Source of the DNA: Candidatus Eiseniibacteriota bacterium | Lineage (GTDB): Bacteria; Eisenbacteria; RBG-16-71-46; JAFGJU01 | Direction of reading: 5' to 3' | Assembly: GCA_016928935.1 (NCBI GenBank) | Contig: JAFGJU010000012.1 | Coordinates: 1 to 5,769, forward strand | DNA length: 5,769 bases | In this document: piece after piece, positions 5,446-5,769 of the stretch | Layout of the letters: the number at the start of each line of letters is the position of its first letter | How positions within the stretch are numbered: position 1 is the stretch's first letter | Position numbers and translations under genes: made by a program | The notes under the pieces: model-generated | Database searches by the model: none | What the model was told of the DNA's origin: nothing | The model's input: the letters and a program-made list of their open reading frames with translations, nothing else

Positions 5446-5769
5446 GGAACCTCTACGTCCACGTAGAACTGCCTGGTCGTCGCCGCCGTCCTGCCCGGGC
5501 GTCCGTCCGCCAGTCTCTCCTTGGCCTCTATGATCACGGTGTTCCAGCCGGTCTTGAGACCGTCAGCAGCGGTGAGTGTTTGGGCCGCAGTACCCACCCA
5601 GGAACCCGGCACGCCGTTCAGTGTGGCGCGGTACTCCAGGGTGGACCCGGCGTCCAGGTCACAAGCGGGGCAGTAAAGAGAATCGTAAACCGTGCCGTCC
5701 TGCAACTGCACTATCACGTTCGTGCACGGCAGGTCACACGTCTCGGGTATGCCGTCCGCACACGTGCAG
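5442..5769 (-). CDS. C-terminal part of a probable secreted Ig/Fn3-like protein, 5' end outside the window
   Basis: I do not recognise a named family. The frame is open from the window edge to TGA at 5444-5442 (108 complete codons). A GTG at 5717 could serve as a start, but the open frame upstream and the lack of a signal peptide after it make this the end of a longer protein. The first visible part is cysteine-rich (C-T-C-A-D-G-I-P-E-T-C-D-L-P-C, then Y-C-P-A-C about 20 residues on), which suggests disulfides in an exported protein. The rest is predicted beta structure: L-E-Y-R-A-T-L-N-G, then W-N-T-V-I-I-E-A-K-E and a final R-Q-F-Y-V-D-V strand. This resembles the strand pattern of the repeats in the following lipoprotein. 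The overlap with that gene suggests the two products act together at the cell surface. Confidence 0.75.
   Translation of the reverse strand, partial: CTCADGIPETCDLPCTNVIVQLQDGTVYDSLYCPACDLDAGSTLEYRATLNGVPGSWVGTAAQTLTAADGLKTGWNTVIIEAKERLADGRPGRTAATTRQFYVDVEVP

Noticed and set aside
1..5769. Mobile element, CRISPR or defence system
   Set aside because: No repeats with spacers, no transposase or integrase motif, no terminal inverted repeats and no known defence-protein signature on either strand.

Overview
This is a GC-rich bacterial chromosomal window in which every supported gene lies on the minus strand, so transcription runs from high to low coordinates. No rRNA, tRNA, CRISPR array, transposase or phage gene is visible. 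Codon use strongly favours G or C at the third position. This keeps several antisense frames open by chance; those are not genes. The lipoprotein's architecture (repeats of the form F-R-W-x-G-x-D-x-D-G, then a glutamine-amidotransferase-like domain) recalls secreted proteins of poorly cultured FCB-related or Eisenbacteria-like candidate phyla. That placement is an impression from protein style, not a phylogenetic result.

Right half (5769 to 3433): the 3' end of a secreted, beta-rich protein gene that starts outside the window. Its stop codon overlaps the GTG start of a 670-residue lipoprotein gene. The lipoprotein has a signal peptide with lipobox (Cys31), three Fn3/Ig-like repeats and a C-terminal domain resembling the class I glutamine amidotransferase fold. 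The two look translationally coupled and share the same style of beta-sandwich domain, which suggests one cell-envelope unit of unknown function.

Middle spacer (3432 to 3223): it holds a GC-rich hairpin just after the lipoprotein gene, a sigma70-like promoter (TTGACA, 17-base spacer, TAATCT) and a leader of about 100 bases.

Left half (3222 to 1): a probable four-gene operon, rsmI, a CDP-alcohol phosphatidyltransferase, ino1 and tmk. RsmI (16S rRNA 2'-O-methyltransferase) and Tmk (dTMP kinase) are housekeeping enzymes. The two genes between them form a short pathway. Ino1 makes inositol 3-phosphate (1L-myo-inositol 1-phosphate) from glucose 6-phosphate. The membrane transferase, which closely resembles mycobacterial PgsA1, should join it to CDP-diacylglycerol to give phosphatidylinositol phosphate. 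The operon therefore appears to encode de novo inositol-lipid synthesis, which is uncommon in bacteria outside Actinobacteria and some Bacteroidetes. No phosphatase or later headgroup-modifying enzyme is in the window, so the final lipid cannot be read from here.
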